Of a stretch of DNA of 64,000 nt, positions 1 to 11,700 are shown piece by piece. The stretch spans positions 1 through 64,000 of the forward strand of contig NHHR02000010.1 in assembly GCA_002170885.2 (NCBI GenBank), given 5' to 3'. This DNA is from Rhizobiales bacterium TMED168 (GTDB lineage Bacteria; Pseudomonadota; Alphaproteobacteria; MED-G09). Position numbers and translations under genes: made by a program. Position 1 is the stretch's first letter. Every line of letters starts with the position of its first letter. The notes beneath the pieces were generated by a model. That model had not been told where the DNA came from. It did no database searches and saw only the letters and a program-made list of their open reading frames with translations.

Positions 1-74
1 GCGGGTGTAGCTCAATGGTAGAGTAACAGCCTTCCAAGCTGATGATGAGGGTTCGATTCCCTTCACCCGCTCCA
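1..74 (+). tRNA. tRNA-Gly (anticodon TCC)
   Basis: A complete cloverleaf starts at the first base. The acceptor stem GCGGGTG (1-7) pairs with CACCCGC (64-70), the anticodon loop reads CTTCCAA with anticodon TCC, and the T arm contains GGTTCGATTCC. The discriminator is T71 and CCA is encoded at 72-74. It sits 61 bases before tuf and may be co-transcribed with it. Confidence 0.95.
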
Positions 75-135
75 TTTAATCCGAGGTTTTTAAATTGGCG
101 TTGTCAATTTTAGTATAATTTTGTGGAGTATAAAT

Positions 136-1326
136 ATGTCTAAAGAAAAATTTGAACGTAACAAGCCTCATTGTAACATTGGAACCATTGGTCATGTTGA
201 TCACGGAAAAACTACTTTGACTGCAGCTATAACAAAAGTTTTAGCTGATGCTGGTAGTGCAGAATTTTCTGCTTTTGATCAAATTGACAATGCACCAGAA
301 GAACGTGAAAGAGGCATAACAATTGCAACATCTCATGTTGAGTATGAAACTGATGGTCGTCATTATGCCCATGTTGATTGCCCAGGTCACGCCGACTACG
401 TAAAAAATATGATTACTGGTGCTGCTCAAATGGATGGAGGTATCTTGGTGGTATCTGCCGCAGATGGTCCTATGCCTCAAACAAGAGAGCATATTTTGCT
501 TGCACGACAAGTTGGTGTTCCTGCATTAGCAGTTTTCATGAATAAAGTTGACCAAGTCGATGATGAAGAGCTTCTTGAGTTGGTTGAAATGGAAATAAGA
601 GAACTTTTAAATGAATATGAATTCCCTGGTGATGATATACCTATTGTAAAAGGTTCAGCTTTAGCTGCATTAGAAGGAAAAGATGATGATATTGGTAAAG
701 AGGCAATTCTCGAACTAATGAAAAAAATTGACGAATATATTCCTCAACCTGAAAGACCTGTAGATCAGCCTTTCTTGATGCCAATTGAAGATGTCTTCTC
801 AATTTCTGGAAGAGGAACTGTTGTTACTGGACGTGTTGAAAGGGGAGTGATTAACGTTAATGAAGAAATAGAAATCGTTGGCGTAAAAGATACTCAAACC
901 ACTACATGCACAGGTGTTGAAATGTTCCGTAAACTTCTTGATCAAGGTGAGGCGGGGGATAATGTCGGTATTCTTTTAAGAGGTATTGATCGAGAGCAGG
1001 TAGAAAGAGGACAAGTACTTTGTAAGCCAAAGTCAATCACACCTCATACTAAATTTAAAGCTAGTGCCTATATTCTTACCAAAGAGGAAGGTGGCAGACA
1101 TACTCCATTCTTTACGAATTATAGACCTCAATTTTATTTTAGGACTACAGACGTTACAGGAGTTGTATCACTTCCTTCTGGTACCGAGATGGTTATGCCT
1201 GGTGATAATATTGAAGTTGATGTAGAACTAATTGTTCCAATCGCAATGGAAGATAACCTTCGTTTTGCTATACGTGAAGGCGGAAGAACGGTTGGTGCTG
1301 GGGTTGTTTCGGCTATTATCGAGTAG
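136..1326 (+). CDS. tuf: Elongation factor Tu
   Basis: EF-Tu is the GTPase that brings aminoacyl-tRNA to the ribosomal A site. The 396-residue length is normal. The P-loop GHVDHGKTT lies at residues 19-27, DCPGH near residue 80 and NKVD near 136, followed by the two beta-barrel domains. The start is the ATG at 136, preceded by GGAG at 125-128; an in-frame TTG at 121 would add five residues not found in the family and is rejected. The gene lies between tRNA-Gly and tRNA-Trp, upstream of secE. No second tuf follows fusA in this window, so this may be the only copy, though the rest of the genome is not visible. Confidence 0.98.
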   Translation: MSKEKFERNKPHCNIGTIGHVDHGKTTLTAAITKVLADAGSAEFSAFDQIDNAPEERERGITIATSHVEYETDGRHYAHVDCPGHADYVKNMITGAAQMDGGILVVSAADGPMPQTREHILLARQVGVPALAVFMNKVDQVDDEELLELVEMEIRELLNEYEFPGDDIPIVKGSALAALEGKDDDIGKEAILELMKKIDEYIPQPERPVDQPFLMPIEDVFSISGRGTVVTGRVERGVINVNEEIEIVGVKDTQTTTCTGVEMFRKLLDQGEAGDNVGILLRGIDREQVERGQVLCKPKSITPHTKFKASAYILTKEEGGRHTPFFTNYRPQFYFRTTDVTGVVSLPSGTEMVMPGDNIEVDVELIVPIAMEDNLRFAIREGGRTVGAGVVSAIIE

Positions 1327-1338
1327 TTTATTTTTTGG

Positions 1339-1415
1339 AGGAGTGTAGCTCAATTGGCTAGAGCACCGGTCTCCAAAACCGGGGGTTGGGGGTTCGACTC
1401 CCTCCACTCCTGCCA
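1339..1415 (+). tRNA. tRNA-Trp (anticodon CCA)
   Basis: The acceptor stem AGGAGTG (1339-1345) pairs with CACTCCT (1405-1411). The anticodon loop is CTCCAAA with anticodon CCA. The discriminator is G1412 and CCA is encoded at 1413-1415. The order tuf, tRNA-Trp, secE, nusG is a common proteobacterial arrangement, and the 12-base gap to tuf suggests co-transcription. Confidence 0.96.
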
Positions 1416-1453
1416 AAATAGGAACAATTTTTAAATTTTATTGGAGAAATAGT

Positions 1454-1651
1454 ATGTCTAAGGTAAGTCCTCTGTTGTTTATTCAGCAAGTTAGAAATGA
1501 AGTTTCTAAGGTTACTTGGCCATCTAGAAATGAAACTACTTTAACATCCATTATAGTGATCTTTTTTGCTATAATTGCATCTATCTTTTTCTTTTTAAGT
1601 GATCAAGTAATGAGTTTTTTTATTAAACTAATTTTGGGATTAGGAAGTTAA
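1454..1651 (+). CDS. secE: Preprotein translocase subunit SecE
   Basis: SecE clamps SecY in the inner-membrane protein-export channel. This is the short form: 65 residues with an amphipathic N-terminal helix carrying the family pattern VRNEVSKVTWPSR (about residues 13-25), followed by one membrane segment (about 31-60). The start is the ATG at 1454, preceded by TTGGAGAAAT. It is separated from nusG by only 3 bases, the classic secE-nusG pair, and follows tRNA-Trp without an evident promoter. Confidence 0.95.
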   Translation: MSKVSPLLFIQQVRNEVSKVTWPSRNETTLTSIIVIFFAIIASIFFFLSDQVMSFFIKLILGLGS

Positions 1652-1654
1652 CAA

Positions 1655-2191
1655 ATGGCAAAACGTTGGTATATAATCCACGCATATTCTAATTTTGAAA
1701 AAAAGGTTGCTGAATCTATTAAAGAAAGAGCTGTTTTGGCAGGGATTGAAAATCTTTTTGAGGAAATTATTGTTCCAACAGAAGATGTTGTTGAGATCAG
1801 AAGAGGGAGAAAAATAAATACTGAAAAAAGATTTTTTCCAGGTTATGTTCTTGTAAAAATGGAATTAACAGATCAAGCATTTCATTTAGTTAAGAGTACT
1901 CCAAAGGTAAGTGGCTTTTTAGGATCAGATCATGGAACAAAACCACATCCAGTTTCACAGTCAGAAATTGATAGGATTACTAATAGAGTTCAAGAAGGTA
2001 TCGATAATCCAAAACCTTCAATTATTTTTGAAATCGGAGAACAGGTTAGAGTATCTGAAGGTCCTTTTGCTTCCTTCAGTGGTTTTGTTGAGGAAGTAGA
2101 CGAAGAAAAGACTAGACTAAAGGTTGCAGTTTCTATATTTGGTCGTCCTACACCTGTTGAGCTTCAGTATGGTCAAGTTGAAAAATTATAA
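1655..2191 (+). CDS. nusG: Transcription termination/antitermination protein NusG
   Basis: NusG binds RNA polymerase and links it to Rho or to the leading ribosome. The 178-residue length is typical. The N-terminal NGN domain begins KRWYIIHAYSNFEKKV and contains RKINTEKRFFPGYVLV. The C-terminal KOW domain, from about residue 127, begins IGEQVRVSEGPFASFSG. It lies 3 bases after secE and 12 bases before rplK in one operon. Confidence 0.97.
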   Translation: MAKRWYIIHAYSNFEKKVAESIKERAVLAGIENLFEEIIVPTEDVVEIRRGRKINTEKRFFPGYVLVKMELTDQAFHLVKSTPKVSGFLGSDHGTKPHPVSQSEIDRITNRVQEGIDNPKPSIIFEIGEQVRVSEGPFASFSGFVEEVDEEKTRLKVAVSIFGRPTPVELQYGQVEKL

Positions 2192-2203
2192 AGGTAAATA
2201 GTT

Positions 2204-2632
2204 ATGGCAAAAGAAATTGAAGGTTATTTAAAATTACAAGTTCCTGCTGGACAGGCTAATCCATCTCCTCCAATTGGACCTGCTTTAGGTCAAAGAGGTC
2301 TTAATATAATGGAATTTTCAAAAGCTTTTAACGATGCTACTAAAGAGGAAGTTCCTGGGACACCATTACCAACAACTATTACAATTTATGAAGATAAATC
2401 TTTTACTTTCAAAATTAAAACAGCTCCAACAAGTTATTTGTTGAAAAAGGCTGCTAAAATTGATAAAGGTTCACAAATGCCTGGAAGAGAGTCACGTGGC
2501 TCTGTATCTGTTGCACAATGTAAGGAAATTGCTGAAACTAAAATGAAAGATTTGAATGCTAATGATATTGATGCCGCAGTTGATATTGTAAAAGGATCTG
2601 CTAGGTCTATGGGCATGGAAGTTAGGGATTAA
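2204..2632 (+). CDS. rplK: 50S ribosomal protein L11
   Basis: L11 forms the base of the ribosomal stalk and binds the GTPase-associated region of 23S rRNA. The 142-residue length is normal. The family signature [19 protein letters not shown] lies near residues 16-34, and the RNA-binding C-terminal domain carries [11 protein letters not shown]. It ends one base before the rplA start, so L11 and L1 are translated in close coupling, as in most bacteria. Confidence 0.97.
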   Translation: MAKEIEGYLKLQVPAGQANPSPPIGPALGQRGLNIMEFSKAFNDATKEEVPGTPLPTTITIYEDKSFTFKIKTAPTSYLLKKAAKIDKGSQMPGRESRGSVSVAQCKEIAETKMKDLNANDIDAAVDIVKGSARSMGMEVRD

Positions 2633-2633
2633 A

Positions 2634-3323
2634 ATGTCAAAAAGAGGAAAAAGATATATTTCAAATAAAGAAGGCCTTGATATTGAAAAGAATCACGACC
2701 TAAAGGAAGCCGTTTCCATCATTAAATCAAAAGCAAACGCCAAATTTGATGAGACAATAGAAGTTTCTCTTAATTTGGGTCTTGATCCTTCTCAATCTGA
2801 CCAAACTGTAAGGGGTGTTGTAAGTCTCCCTAATGGAATTGGAAAAGATGTAAGAGTTGCTGTTTTTGCTAAAGGTGATCTTGCAAAACAGGCAGAGGAT
2901 GCAGGTGCCGATTTAGTAGGTTCTGAAGAATTAGTCGATGAAGTTGCTTCAGGAAAAATTGATTTTGATCGTTGTATATCAACACCTGAAATGATGCCTC
3001 TTGTTGGAAAATTAGGTAAGGTGCTTGGTCCAAGAGGGATGATGCCTAACCCTAGAACTGGCACGGTTACTAATGATATACTAGAAGCAGTAAAATCTTC
3101 CAAATCTGGGGCTGTAGAATTTAGAGCTGAGAAAAGTGGAGTTGTTCATGCAGGAATTGGAAAAGCAAGCTTTTCTGAGGATGCTATTTATGAGAATATT
3201 ATAGAATTTGTAAGTGCGGTCCGCAAGGAAAAGCCAAGCGGGGCAAAAGGAACGTATATTAAAAAGATTTCTCTCAGTTCCACTATGGGACCAGGAGTAA
3301 TAATTGATACCGGAGGAGTTTAG
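2634..3323 (+). CDS. rplA: 50S ribosomal protein L1
   Basis: L1 forms the mobile stalk near the ribosomal exit site and in many bacteria represses its own operon. The 229-residue length is normal. The signature [18 protein letters not shown] lies near residues 128-145 and the C-terminal domain ends [14 protein letters not shown]. It follows rplK with a one-base gap. After its stop comes the structured leader of rplJ. Confidence 0.97.
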   Translation: MSKRGKRYISNKEGLDIEKNHDLKEAVSIIKSKANAKFDETIEVSLNLGLDPSQSDQTVRGVVSLPNGIGKDVRVAVFAKGDLAKQAEDAGADLVGSEELVDEVASGKIDFDRCISTPEMMPLVGKLGKVLGPRGMMPNPRTGTVTNDILEAVKSSKSGAVEFRAEKSGVVHAGIGKASFSEDAIYENIIEFVSAVRKEKPSGAKGTYIKKISLSSTMGPGVIIDTGGV

Positions 3324-3543
3324 ACAATTTTGGTATTAATTGCATACTTTAATGTATGCAACTGTCCTAGATTATGGGTGTTTATGACTTAAAGTGTTTA
3401 TCACTCCTATATGAGACAGGTAGAGAGACGAGTAAGATTTTTCTTAATCGGTTCAATATCAGGACAGCTAGTTATTCTGCAAATATTAGCATTTGTAGAA
3501 TTTTTGTTGGTAAACCTTTTATGGTTTGTTTTGGAGAAAGTTT
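3324..3543 (+). promoter_or_regulatory. Structured leader of the rplJL-rpoBC genes
   Basis: This 220-base untranslated stretch between rplA and rplJ is unusually long for this window. It contains an 8-bp hairpin, TTGCATAC (3340-3347) with GTATGCAA (3354-3361), flanked by GACA and TGTC, and a 5-bp hairpin AAACC/GGTTT (3512-3527) directly before the Shine-Dalgarno GGAGAAAG of rplJ. In well-studied bacteria the L10 complex binds this position and represses translation. An autoregulatory role here is inferred from position and structure; no covariance model was run. An open frame across it (3374-3613) is not considered a gene. Confidence 0.6.
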
Positions 3544-4209
3544 GTGGATAGAGCTAGTAAAGAAAAAATTGTATCGTCACTTAATAAATCATTTGATGAA
3601 TCTAATTTTTTAATTGTAACACAGAATGAAGGTCTAACAGTCGAGGAAATTTCTTCATTAAGAAATTCACTTAGAGAAGAAGCAAATACATCTTTTAAAG
3701 TTGCAAAAAATAGTCTTGCAAAACTTGCTGTTGATAATACCTCAGCTAAATCTCTGGAAGATTTGTTTAGTGGCCCTACGGCTATTGCATTTTCTAATGA
3801 ATTAACTTCTTCACCAAAAATTATTGTTGATTTCGCAAAAGATAATGAAAAATTATCCATTGTAGGAGGCATGATGGATGGAGAATTAATTGATACTGAG
3901 GTTATAAAAAAACTTGCGAACCTTCCAACTATGGATGAGTTAAGGGCTAAGATTATAAGTCTACTAATCGCTCCAGCTACAAAAATTGCTGGAATTTTAA
4001 CTCGACCAGGTGGACAATTAGCCCAAGTTATAAATGCTAAATCTCAGTTACCAGAATCAATAAACCCAACAACTGAATCTAAGACAGAGGAAACTGCGGC
4101 AGAAGAGATAGCAGCAGAAGAAACTGAAGTGGAAGATACTGAAGTAGGAGAAACTGCAACAGAGGAAACTTTACCAGAAGAAGCTACTTTAGAAAAAGAA
4201 ACTGATTAA
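3544..4209 (+). CDS. rplJ: 50S ribosomal protein L10 with a long acidic tail
   Basis: L10 anchors the L7/L12 dimers of the ribosomal stalk. The start is the GTG at 3544, giving MDRASKEK as in the family, with Shine-Dalgarno GGAGAAAG at 3533-3540; an upstream TTG at 3526 would include the ribosome-binding site and is rejected. The core (about residues 1-171) is normal. Residues 172-221 are an added tail of about 50 residues made of Glu/Thr/Ala repeats such as EETAAEE and EETEVED. The usual family length is about 165-175 residues, so the tail is unusual. It lies next to the helix that binds L7/L12 and may extend it or act as an acidic lure; that role is inferred. Confidence 0.95.
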   Translation: MDRASKEKIVSSLNKSFDESNFLIVTQNEGLTVEEISSLRNSLREEANTSFKVAKNSLAKLAVDNTSAKSLEDLFSGPTAIAFSNELTSSPKIIVDFAKDNEKLSIVGGMMDGELIDTEVIKKLANLPTMDELRAKIISLLIAPATKIAGILTRPGGQLAQVINAKSQLPESINPTTESKTEETAAEEIAAEETEVEDTEVGETATEETLPEEATLEKETD

Positions 4210-4242
4210 TTATTACAAATATTATTATAATAGGAGATTATT

Positions 4243-4617
4243 ATGGCCGATTTAGAAAAAATTGCTGAAGAACTTTCAAGTTTATCTGTTTTAGAGGCAT
4301 CAGAATTATCAAAATTACTTGAAGATAAATGGGGAGTTTCTGCGGCTGCACCAGTTGCTGTCGCTGCACCCGCTGCAGGTGGAGGAGAAGCTGCTGCAGA
4401 AGAACAAGATTCATTTACAGTTGTTTTAAATGCAGCTGGGGATAAAAAAATTAATGTTATTAAAGAGGTAAGAACAATCACTGGTCTTGGTTTAAAAGAA
4501 GCCAAAGATTTAGTCGAGGGAGCTCCAAAGGACGTTAAAGAGGGTGCATCTAAAGAAGAGGCTAATGAGATTAAAGAAAAACTTGAAGCTGCTGGTGCAA
4601 CTGTAGAGTTAAAGTAG
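4243..4617 (+). CDS. rplL: 50S ribosomal protein L7/L12
   Basis: L7/L12 is the multi-copy stalk protein that recruits translation GTPases. The 124-residue length is normal. The N-terminal dimerisation domain is followed by an Ala/Gly/Pro-rich hinge (about residues 35-52) and the globular C-terminal domain with [16 protein letters not shown]. The start is the ATG at 4243 with AGGAG upstream. It follows rplJ by 33 bases and precedes rpoB by 54 bases without a visible terminator. Confidence 0.97.
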   Translation: MADLEKIAEELSSLSVLEASELSKLLEDKWGVSAAAPVAVAAPAAGGGEAAAEEQDSFTVVLNAAGDKKINVIKEVRTITGLGLKEAKDLVEGAPKDVKEGASKEEANEIKEKLEAAGATVELK

Positions 4618-4671
4618 AAAATTTAATTTTTAATCATTTTTTATAAAGTATAACTTTAAGGCTAGAATAAT

Positions 4672-7600
4672 ATGTCACAAACACTGCAAAATCGAAGAAG
4701 ACTAAGAAAAACTTTTCAAAGAAACGACCAAATTGCAGAAATGCCAAATCTAATTGAAGTTCAAAAATTTTCATATGAACTTTTTTTACAGAGGTTTATT
4801 TCAAGCAATGATAGACTGGATAAAGGTCTTGAAAATGTTTTCCGTTCAGTTTTTCCGATTAGTGATTTTAGCGAAACCTCTACTATTGAGTATATTTCTT
4901 ATTCTTTTGATGAACCTAAGTTTGATACTGATGAATGTATTCAAAGAGGTTTAACTTATGCAGCTCCTTTAAAAGTAACACTCAGATTGATTGTTTTTGA
5001 TGTTGATGAAGAAACTCAAGCTAAATCAGTTAAGGATGTAAAAGAACAAGATGTTTATATGAGTGATTTGCCATTAATGACAGAAAATGGAACTTTTATT
5101 ATTAATGGTACAGAAAGAGTGGTTGTATCTCAAATGCATAGAAGTCCAGGAGTATTTTTTGATCATGATAAAGGTAAAACTCATTCATCAGGAAAAATTT
5201 TATTTGCAGCTAGAATAATACCATATAGAGGTTCCTGGATGGATTTTGAATTTGATCCTAAAGATATTGTTAATGCCAGAATTGATAGAAAGAAAAAAAT
5301 TCCTGCTACTACTATTTTGTATAGTCTTGGATATGACGCAGAAGAAATTCTTTCAATGTTTTATAAAAGCGAAGATTATACCAAATTTAAAGATGGTTGG
5401 AAAAAAGATTTTATTTCTGAGAATATTGTAGGAGGTAAATCTTTATTTCCTCTAATATCAAAAGGCAAAGTTGTAGTAGAGCAAGGTAAAAAATTCACTC
5501 CAAGATTACTTAAACAGATTGAAGAGAAAAATATTAAAGAGTTAGAAATTACAAATGAAGAATTGCTTGGTAAGTTTATATCTAAAGATATTGTAAATCT
5601 TGATACTGGTGAGATTTATGCTGAAGCTGGTCAGGAAATAACAGAAGAATTGTTAACTACATTTGAATTAGAAAAAATTAAAACAATTCCTGCTCTAGTA
5701 ATTGATAACATAAACTCTAGTCCATTTTTACGTAATACCTTAGCACTAGATAAATCCATTGATAAAGAAACCGCATTATTTGAGATATATAAAATTTTAA
5801 GACCTGGTGAACCACCTACTGTTGAAAGTGCCACAGCATTATTCGATAGTTTATTTTTTGATTCTGATCGTTATGACTTATCAGATGTAGGTAGGGTAAA
5901 ATTAAATATGAGGCTTGATCTTGATACCCCTGATACAGTTAGAGTTTTAACTAAAGATGATATTATATCTGTATTAAAAACCTTAGTTAATTTAAGAGAC
6001 GGTAAAGGTGATATTGATGGTATTGATAATTTAGGTAACCGAAGAGTAAGATCTGTTGGTGAGCTTTTAGAAAATCAATTCAGAATTGGTCTTCTAAGAA
6101 TGGAAAGGGCTATAAGAGAAAGAATGAGCTCTGTTGATATAGATGCAGTAATGCCTCAAGATATTATCAACGCAAAACCAATAGCTGCAACTATTAGAGA
6201 ATTTTTTGGCTCTTCACAACTTTCACAATTTATGGATCAAACAAATCCTTTATCTGAAATTACTCACAAAAGAAGAGTTTCTGCTTTAGGGCCAGGAGGC
6301 TTAACTAGAGAAAGAGCAGGCTTTGAAGTTAGAGATGTTCACCCAACACATTATGGAAGAATATGTCCGATTGAAACCCCAGAAGGTCCTAATATTGGAC
6401 TTATAAATTCTTTAGCTACATATTCCAGGATAAATAAATATGGTTTTATAGAAAGTCCATATTTAAAAGTTGTTGATGGAAAGAAAACGAATGATATTGT
6501 TTATCTTTCTGCTGTTGAAGAGAGTAGGTACAGAATTGCACAAGCAGATGAACCATCGGATGAAAAGGGTAAATTATTATCAGATCTTCTTAATTGTAGA
6601 CATGATGGAGATTTTGACCTTGTACCTCCATCGTCGGTTGATTTTGTTGATGTTAGTCCTCAACAGACCGTTTCTGTAGCTGCGGCACTAATTCCTTTCC
6701 TAGAAAATGACGATGCAAATAGAGCGCTAATGGGATCAAACATGATGCGTCAAGCAGTTCCTCTAGTTACTAATGAAGCTCCTTTTGTTGGAACAGGTAT
6801 GGAGGAGACTGTTGCTAGAGACTCTGGATCATCTGTTGTTGCTTCAAGAGATGGTATAGTGGATCAGGTTGACTCTCAAAGAATTGTAGTTACTTCCAAA
6901 GGTGATTTAGAAGCAGGAGATCTTGGTGTAGATATTTATAATCTAAAAAAATTTCAGAGATCAAATCAGTCTACATGTATGAATCAAAGACCTTTAGTTA
7001 GAGTGGGTGATCAAATCTTTAAAGGTGATATTATTGCCGATGGTCCTTCAACTGACTCAGGAGAGCTTGCTCTAGGTAAAAATGTTTTAGTCGCATTTAT
7101 GCCTTGGAACGGCTATAACTTTGAGGACTCTATTCTGATATCAGAAAAAATTGTCAAGGATGATGTTTTTACCTCTATTCATATTGAAGAATTTGAAGTT
7201 ATGGCAAGAGATACAAAGCTTGGTTCAGAAGAAATTACTCGCGATATACCTAACGTTGGTGAAGAAGCATTAAGAAACCTTGATGAATCAGGTATAGTTT
7301 ATATTGGTGCTGAAGTAAAACCAGGTGATATTTTGGTAGGAAAAGTCACCCCTAAAGGTGAGAGTCCTATTACTCCCGAAGAAAAATTACTAAGAGCTAT
7401 CTTTGGTGAAAAAGCCTCTGATGTAAGGGACTCGTCTCTTAAATTACCTCCAGGAACGAATGGTTCAGTAGTAGATGTAAGAGTCTTTAATAGACATGGT
7501 ATTGAAAAGGATGAAAGAGCTCTTGCAGTGGAAAGAGAAGAGGTTGAGAGGCTGTCAATAGATAGAGATGATGAATTATCTATTCTAGAAAGAAATATAT

Positions 7601-8748
7601 TTTCTAGATTAAGAGAGTCTTTAATTGGAAAAATGGCTGCATCAGGACCATCTATTAAATCTGAAAAGACCAAAATAGATGAGGAAATGCTTAGAAATAT
7701 CCCTCGAAGCTCTTGGTGGGAATTTGTTATGCAAAATAATAGTGTTCAAAAAGAAATTGAAAGTCTTAGAGATCAATACAATGAAAATAAAAATCAAATT
7801 GAAAAAAGATTTGAAGACAAAGTTGAAAAAGTTAGTAGAGGAGATGAATTATTACCTGGAGTAATGAAAAGTATAAAAGTCTATGTCGCTATCAAAAGAA
7901 AACTTCAACCTGGCGATAAGATGGCGGGACGACATGGTAATAAAGGTGTAATTTCGAGAATTGTTCCTGCTGAAGACATGCCTTACTCAAGTGATGGAAG
8001 GCATGTTGATGTAGTATTAAATCCATTAGGTGTTCCTAGTAGGATGAATGTTGGTCAGATACTTGAAACTCATTTAGGAGCTGCTTGTGCAGGTTTAGGT
8101 CAACAAATTAACAATGCTTTAAAGTCTTATGAGGCGGGTGGAGATATTTCAAGTGTACGATCAACATTGGAAGGAATATACAAACCATCAGAAATCAAAA
8201 AATATGAAGACGGTGATCTTATTGAAATGAGCCATACTCTCAGAAAAGGCGTTCCGATAGCTACCCCTGTTTTTGATGGTGCTAGAGAAAATGATATTAA
8301 TGACCTTTTGGAAAAAGCTGAATTAAATACAAGCGGTCAAATAACTTTATATGATGGAAGAACGGGTGAAAAATTTGATAGACCAGTAACTGTTGGCTAT
8401 ATCTATATTCTTAAGCTGCATCATTTAGTTGACGATAAAATTCATGGTCGTTCAGTTGGGCCATATAGCCTAGTCACTCAACAACCCTTGGGGGGTAAAG
8501 CTCAATTTGGTGGGCAGAGATTTGGTGAGATGGAAGTATGGGCTCTTGAGGCTTATGGAGCCGCCTATACTCTTCAGGAAATGCTTACAGTAAAATCAGA
8601 TGATGTTGCTGGTAGAACTAAAGTTTATGAGTCTATTGTTAGAGGCGAAGAAAATTTTGAGTCCGGAGTACCTGAAAGTTTTAATGTTTTAGTTAAAGAA
8701 ATGAGATCACTTGGTTTAAATGTTGAATTGCAAGACTCATCGGACTAA
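4672..8748 (+). CDS. rpoB: RNA polymerase beta subunit
   Basis: RpoB forms, with RpoC, the catalytic cleft of RNA polymerase. At 1358 residues it has proteobacterial length. The rifampicin-binding region lies at about residues 513-541 and reads [10 protein letters not shown] then [10 protein letters not shown], the sensitive-type sequence. [13 protein letters not shown] lies at about 1081-1093. The C-terminal clamp segment contains [20 protein letters not shown]. It is followed 51 bases later by rpoC. Confidence 0.98.
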   Translation: MSQTLQNRRRLRKTFQRNDQIAEMPNLIEVQKFSYELFLQRFISSNDRLDKGLENVFRSVFPISDFSETSTIEYISYSFDEPKFDTDECIQRGLTYAAPLKVTLRLIVFDVDEETQAKSVKDVKEQDVYMSDLPLMTENGTFIINGTERVVVSQMHRSPGVFFDHDKGKTHSSGKILFAARIIPYRGSWMDFEFDPKDIVNARIDRKKKIPATTILYSLGYDAEEILSMFYKSEDYTKFKDGWKKDFISENIVGGKSLFPLISKGKVVVEQGKKFTPRLLKQIEEKNIKELEITNEELLGKFISKDIVNLDTGEIYAEAGQEITEELLTTFELEKIKTIPALVIDNINSSPFLRNTLALDKSIDKETALFEIYKILRPGEPPTVESATALFDSLFFDSDRYDLSDVGRVKLNMRLDLDTPDTVRVLTKDDIISVLKTLVNLRDGKGDIDGIDNLGNRRVRSVGELLENQFRIGLLRMERAIRERMSSVDIDAVMPQDIINAKPIAATIREFFGSSQLSQFMDQTNPLSEITHKRRVSALGPGGLTRERAGFEVRDVHPTHYGRICPIETPEGPNIGLINSLATYSRINKYGFIESPYLKVVDGKKTNDIVYLSAVEESRYRIAQADEPSDEKGKLLSDLLNCRHDGDFDLVPPSSVDFVDVSPQQTVSVAAALIPFLENDDANRALMGSNMMRQAVPLVTNEAPFVGTGMEETVARDSGSSVVASRDGIVDQVDSQRIVVTSKGDLEAGDLGVDIYNLKKFQRSNQSTCMNQRPLVRVGDQIFKGDIIADGPSTDSGELALGKNVLVAFMPWNGYNFEDSILISEKIVKDDVFTSIHIEEFEVMARDTKLGSEEITRDIPNVGEEALRNLDESGIVYIGAEVKPGDILVGKVTPKGESPITPEEKLLRAIFGEKASDVRDSSLKLPPGTNGSVVDVRVFNRHGIEKDERALAVEREEVERLSIDRDDELSILERNIFSRLRESLIGKMAASGPSIKSEKTKIDEEMLRNIPRSSWWEFVMQNNSVQKEIESLRDQYNENKNQIEKRFEDKVEKVSRGDELLPGVMKSIKVYVAIKRKLQPGDKMAGRHGNKGVISRIVPAEDMPYSSDGRHVDVVLNPLGVPSRMNVGQILETHLGAACAGLGQQINNALKSYEAGGDISSVRSTLEGIYKPSEIKKYEDGDLIEMSHTLRKGVPIATPVFDGARENDINDLLEKAELNTSGQITLYDGRTGEKFDRPVTVGYIYILKLHHLVDDKIHGRSVGPYSLVTQQPLGGKAQFGGQRFGEMEVWALEAYGAAYTLQEMLTVKSDDVAGRTKVYESIVRGEENFESGVPESFNVLVKEMRSLGLNVELQDSSD

Positions 8749-8799
8749 TTAATCAAAGTTTATTAAGAGTTATTATTTGATAAATATTAAGAGGATATA

Positions 8800-11700
8800 A
8801 TGAACAAAGAAGTTTTAAATCTATTTAATCAGCCTAAATCAGGTCAGACATTTGATCATATACGTATAGGTATAGCTAGTCCTGAAAAAATTCTTTCATG
8901 GTCTTTCGGAGAGATAAAAAAACCTGAAACAATTAATTATAGAACATTTAAACCTGAAAGAGATGGATTATTTTGTGCAAGAATTTTTGGTCCGGTTAAG
9001 GATTATGAATGTTTGTGTGGAAAATACAAGCGTATGAAATTTAAGGGTATTGTTTGTGAGAAATGTGGTGTTGAAGTTACTCTTTCAAAAGTTAGAAGAG
9101 AAAGAATGGGGCACATTGAATTAGCCTCTCCAGTTGCTCATATTTGGTTTTTAAAATCTCTACCTAGCAGAATTGGACTTATGTTGGATATGATGCTTAA
9201 AGATCTAGAAAAGGTATTATATTTTGAGAGTTATTTAGTTCTTGATCCAGGGCTTACACCTCTAGATAATCTTCAATTATTAACAGAAGAAGAATATTTA
9301 GATGCTCAGGATGAGTATGGTGTTGATAATTTTAGAGCTGAAATTGGTGCTGAAGCAATTAGATATCTATTAGAAAATATTGACTTAGATCAAATTAGTG
9401 AAGACATAAGAAAAGAAATTAAAGAAACTAAAAGTGAATTAAAGCCAATTAAATTAGCCAAAAGATTAAAACTTATAGAAGCCTTTAGAGAGTCAGGAAA
9501 TAAACCTGAGTGGATGATTATGAAGGTAATTCCTGTAATTCCTCCAGAATTACGACCTCTTGTTCCTCTAGACGGTGGAAGATTCGCTACATCAGATTTA
9601 AATGATTTATATAGAAGAGTAATTAACAGAAATAATAGATTAAGGCGTCTTATGGATCTCAGAGCGCCTGATATCATTATTAGAAATGAAAAAAGGATGT
9701 TACAAGAATCCGTTGATGCCCTTTTTGATAATGGTAGAAGAGGCAGGGTTATTACCGGTACAAATAAGAGACCTTTAAAATCACTTTCTGATATGCTTAA
9801 AGGAAAACAGGGACGTTTCAGACAAAATCTTTTAGGTAAAAGAGTTGATTACTCCGGTCGTTCAGTAATTGTTGTTGGACCAGAGCTTAAGCTTCATCAA
9901 TGCGGATTACCAAAAAAATTAGCTTTAGAGTTATTTAAACCATTTATATATTCAAAGTTAGAGTCTCTAGGCTTTTCATCTACCGTCAAGCAATCTCGCA
10001 GGATGGTTGAAAGGCAAACTCCAGAAGTATGGGATATTTTAGAAGAGGTAATTCGAGAGCATCCAGTTCTTCTTAATAGGGCGCCTACACTTCACAGGTT
10101 AGGTATTCAAGCTTTTGAGCCCGTGCTTATTGAAGGTAAGGCTATTCAACTTCATCCTTTAGTTTGCGCAGCTTTTAATGCTGACTTTGATGGTGATCAA
10201 ATGGCTGTTCATGTTCCTTTGTCATTGGAAGCTCAATTAGAAGCAAGAGTTTTGATGATGTCCACTAATAATATTCTTCATCCTGCAAGTGGAGAGCCTA
10301 TTATTGTTCCAAGTCAGGATATTGTTTTAGGCCTTTATTACCTCTCTCAAATGAAGGAAAATGAACCTGGTGAAGGAAAAAGTTTTGATAGCGTTAACGA
10401 ATTAAGATTTGCACTGGAAAATAAATCTATCACTTTACATTCTAAAATAAATTATAGATTAGAAGATAATGAAGGCTCAAAAATTATTTATGAGACCACC
10501 CCTGGAAGAGTTTTAATTTCAGAGGAATTACCTGAAAATGACAATGTTAGTTTCGATATTGTTAACAAATTATTAACTAAAAAAGAAATATCAAAAATTA
10601 TTGATGATGTTTATAGACATTGTGGTCAGAAAGATACAGTTATTTTTTGTGATCATATAATGAAACTTGGTTTTGAAAATGCTTTTAAAGCAGGGATTTC
10701 TTTTGGTAAGGATGATATGATTATTCCTGAAGAAAAAGAAAAAATGATTGAGGAAACTCATTCTTTAGCAACTGAGTTTGAACAACAATATATTGATGGG
10801 TTTATTACTAGGGGAGAAAAATATAATAAGGTTGTTGATGCATGGGCTAAATGCACTGACAGAGTTGAAAATAAGATGATGGAAAAAATTTCTACAACAT
10901 CTATTAATGAAGAAACAAGCAGAGAATACGATGTAAATTCAATTTACATGATGGCTCACTCGGGCGCTAGAGGTTCTGCAGCTCAAATGAAGCAGTTGGC
11001 TGGAATGAGAGGATTAATGGCTAAACCTTCTGGTGAGATTATTGAAACTCCTATTATTTCAAACTTTAAAGAGGGTTTGAATGTTTTAGAATATTTTAAC
11101 TCTACTCATGGAGCTAGAAAAGGGCTTGCTGATACAGCCTTAAAAACTGCTAATTCTGGATATCTTACTCGTAGGCTGGTAGATGTTGCTCAAGATTGCA
11201 TCATTACTGAAGAAGATTGCGGAACTGATGAAGGTATTACTATGACAGCAGTAATAGATTCTGGTGAAGAAATTGTTCCTTTATCGCAACGATTACTTGG
11301 TAGAGTTCCTTGTGAAGATATTATTGATCCAGGGACAAATGAAGTTATAGCAAAAAAAGGTGAAATCATTGAAGAATACCAAGTTCCTCTCCTAGACAAA
11401 GCTAATCTTGTATCAGTTAAATTAAGGTCTGTCTTAACATGTAATACAAAAAGAGGTGTTTGCGCTAAATGTTATGGTCGAGACCTTGCAAGAGGAACGC
11501 CAGTAAATATTGGTGAAGCTGTTGGAGTCATTGCTGCACAATCAATTGGCGAACCTGGAACTCAACTTACAATGAGAACATTCCACATTGGCGGTACGGC
11601 GCAAGTTATGGATAATTCATATGTAGAGTCAAATACTAATGGATCGGTAAATATTGAAAATATGAATATTTTAAAGGATTCTGATGGACGAAATATTGTT

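Noticed and set aside
114..119. TATAAT before tuf as a promoter
   Set aside because: There is no -35 element at 16-18 bases, and transcription would begin only about 10 bases before the start codon, inside the ribosome-binding site. The T-A-rich match is likely chance.
3374..3613. 79-residue open frame in the rplJ leader
   Set aside because: It runs into rplJ in another frame, lacks a ribosome-binding site and has no protein-like composition; the leader hairpins explain the region better.
4206..4505. Antisense frame over rplL
   Set aside because: The apparent Ala-rich run is the complement of the L7/L12 hinge; no independent signal supports it.
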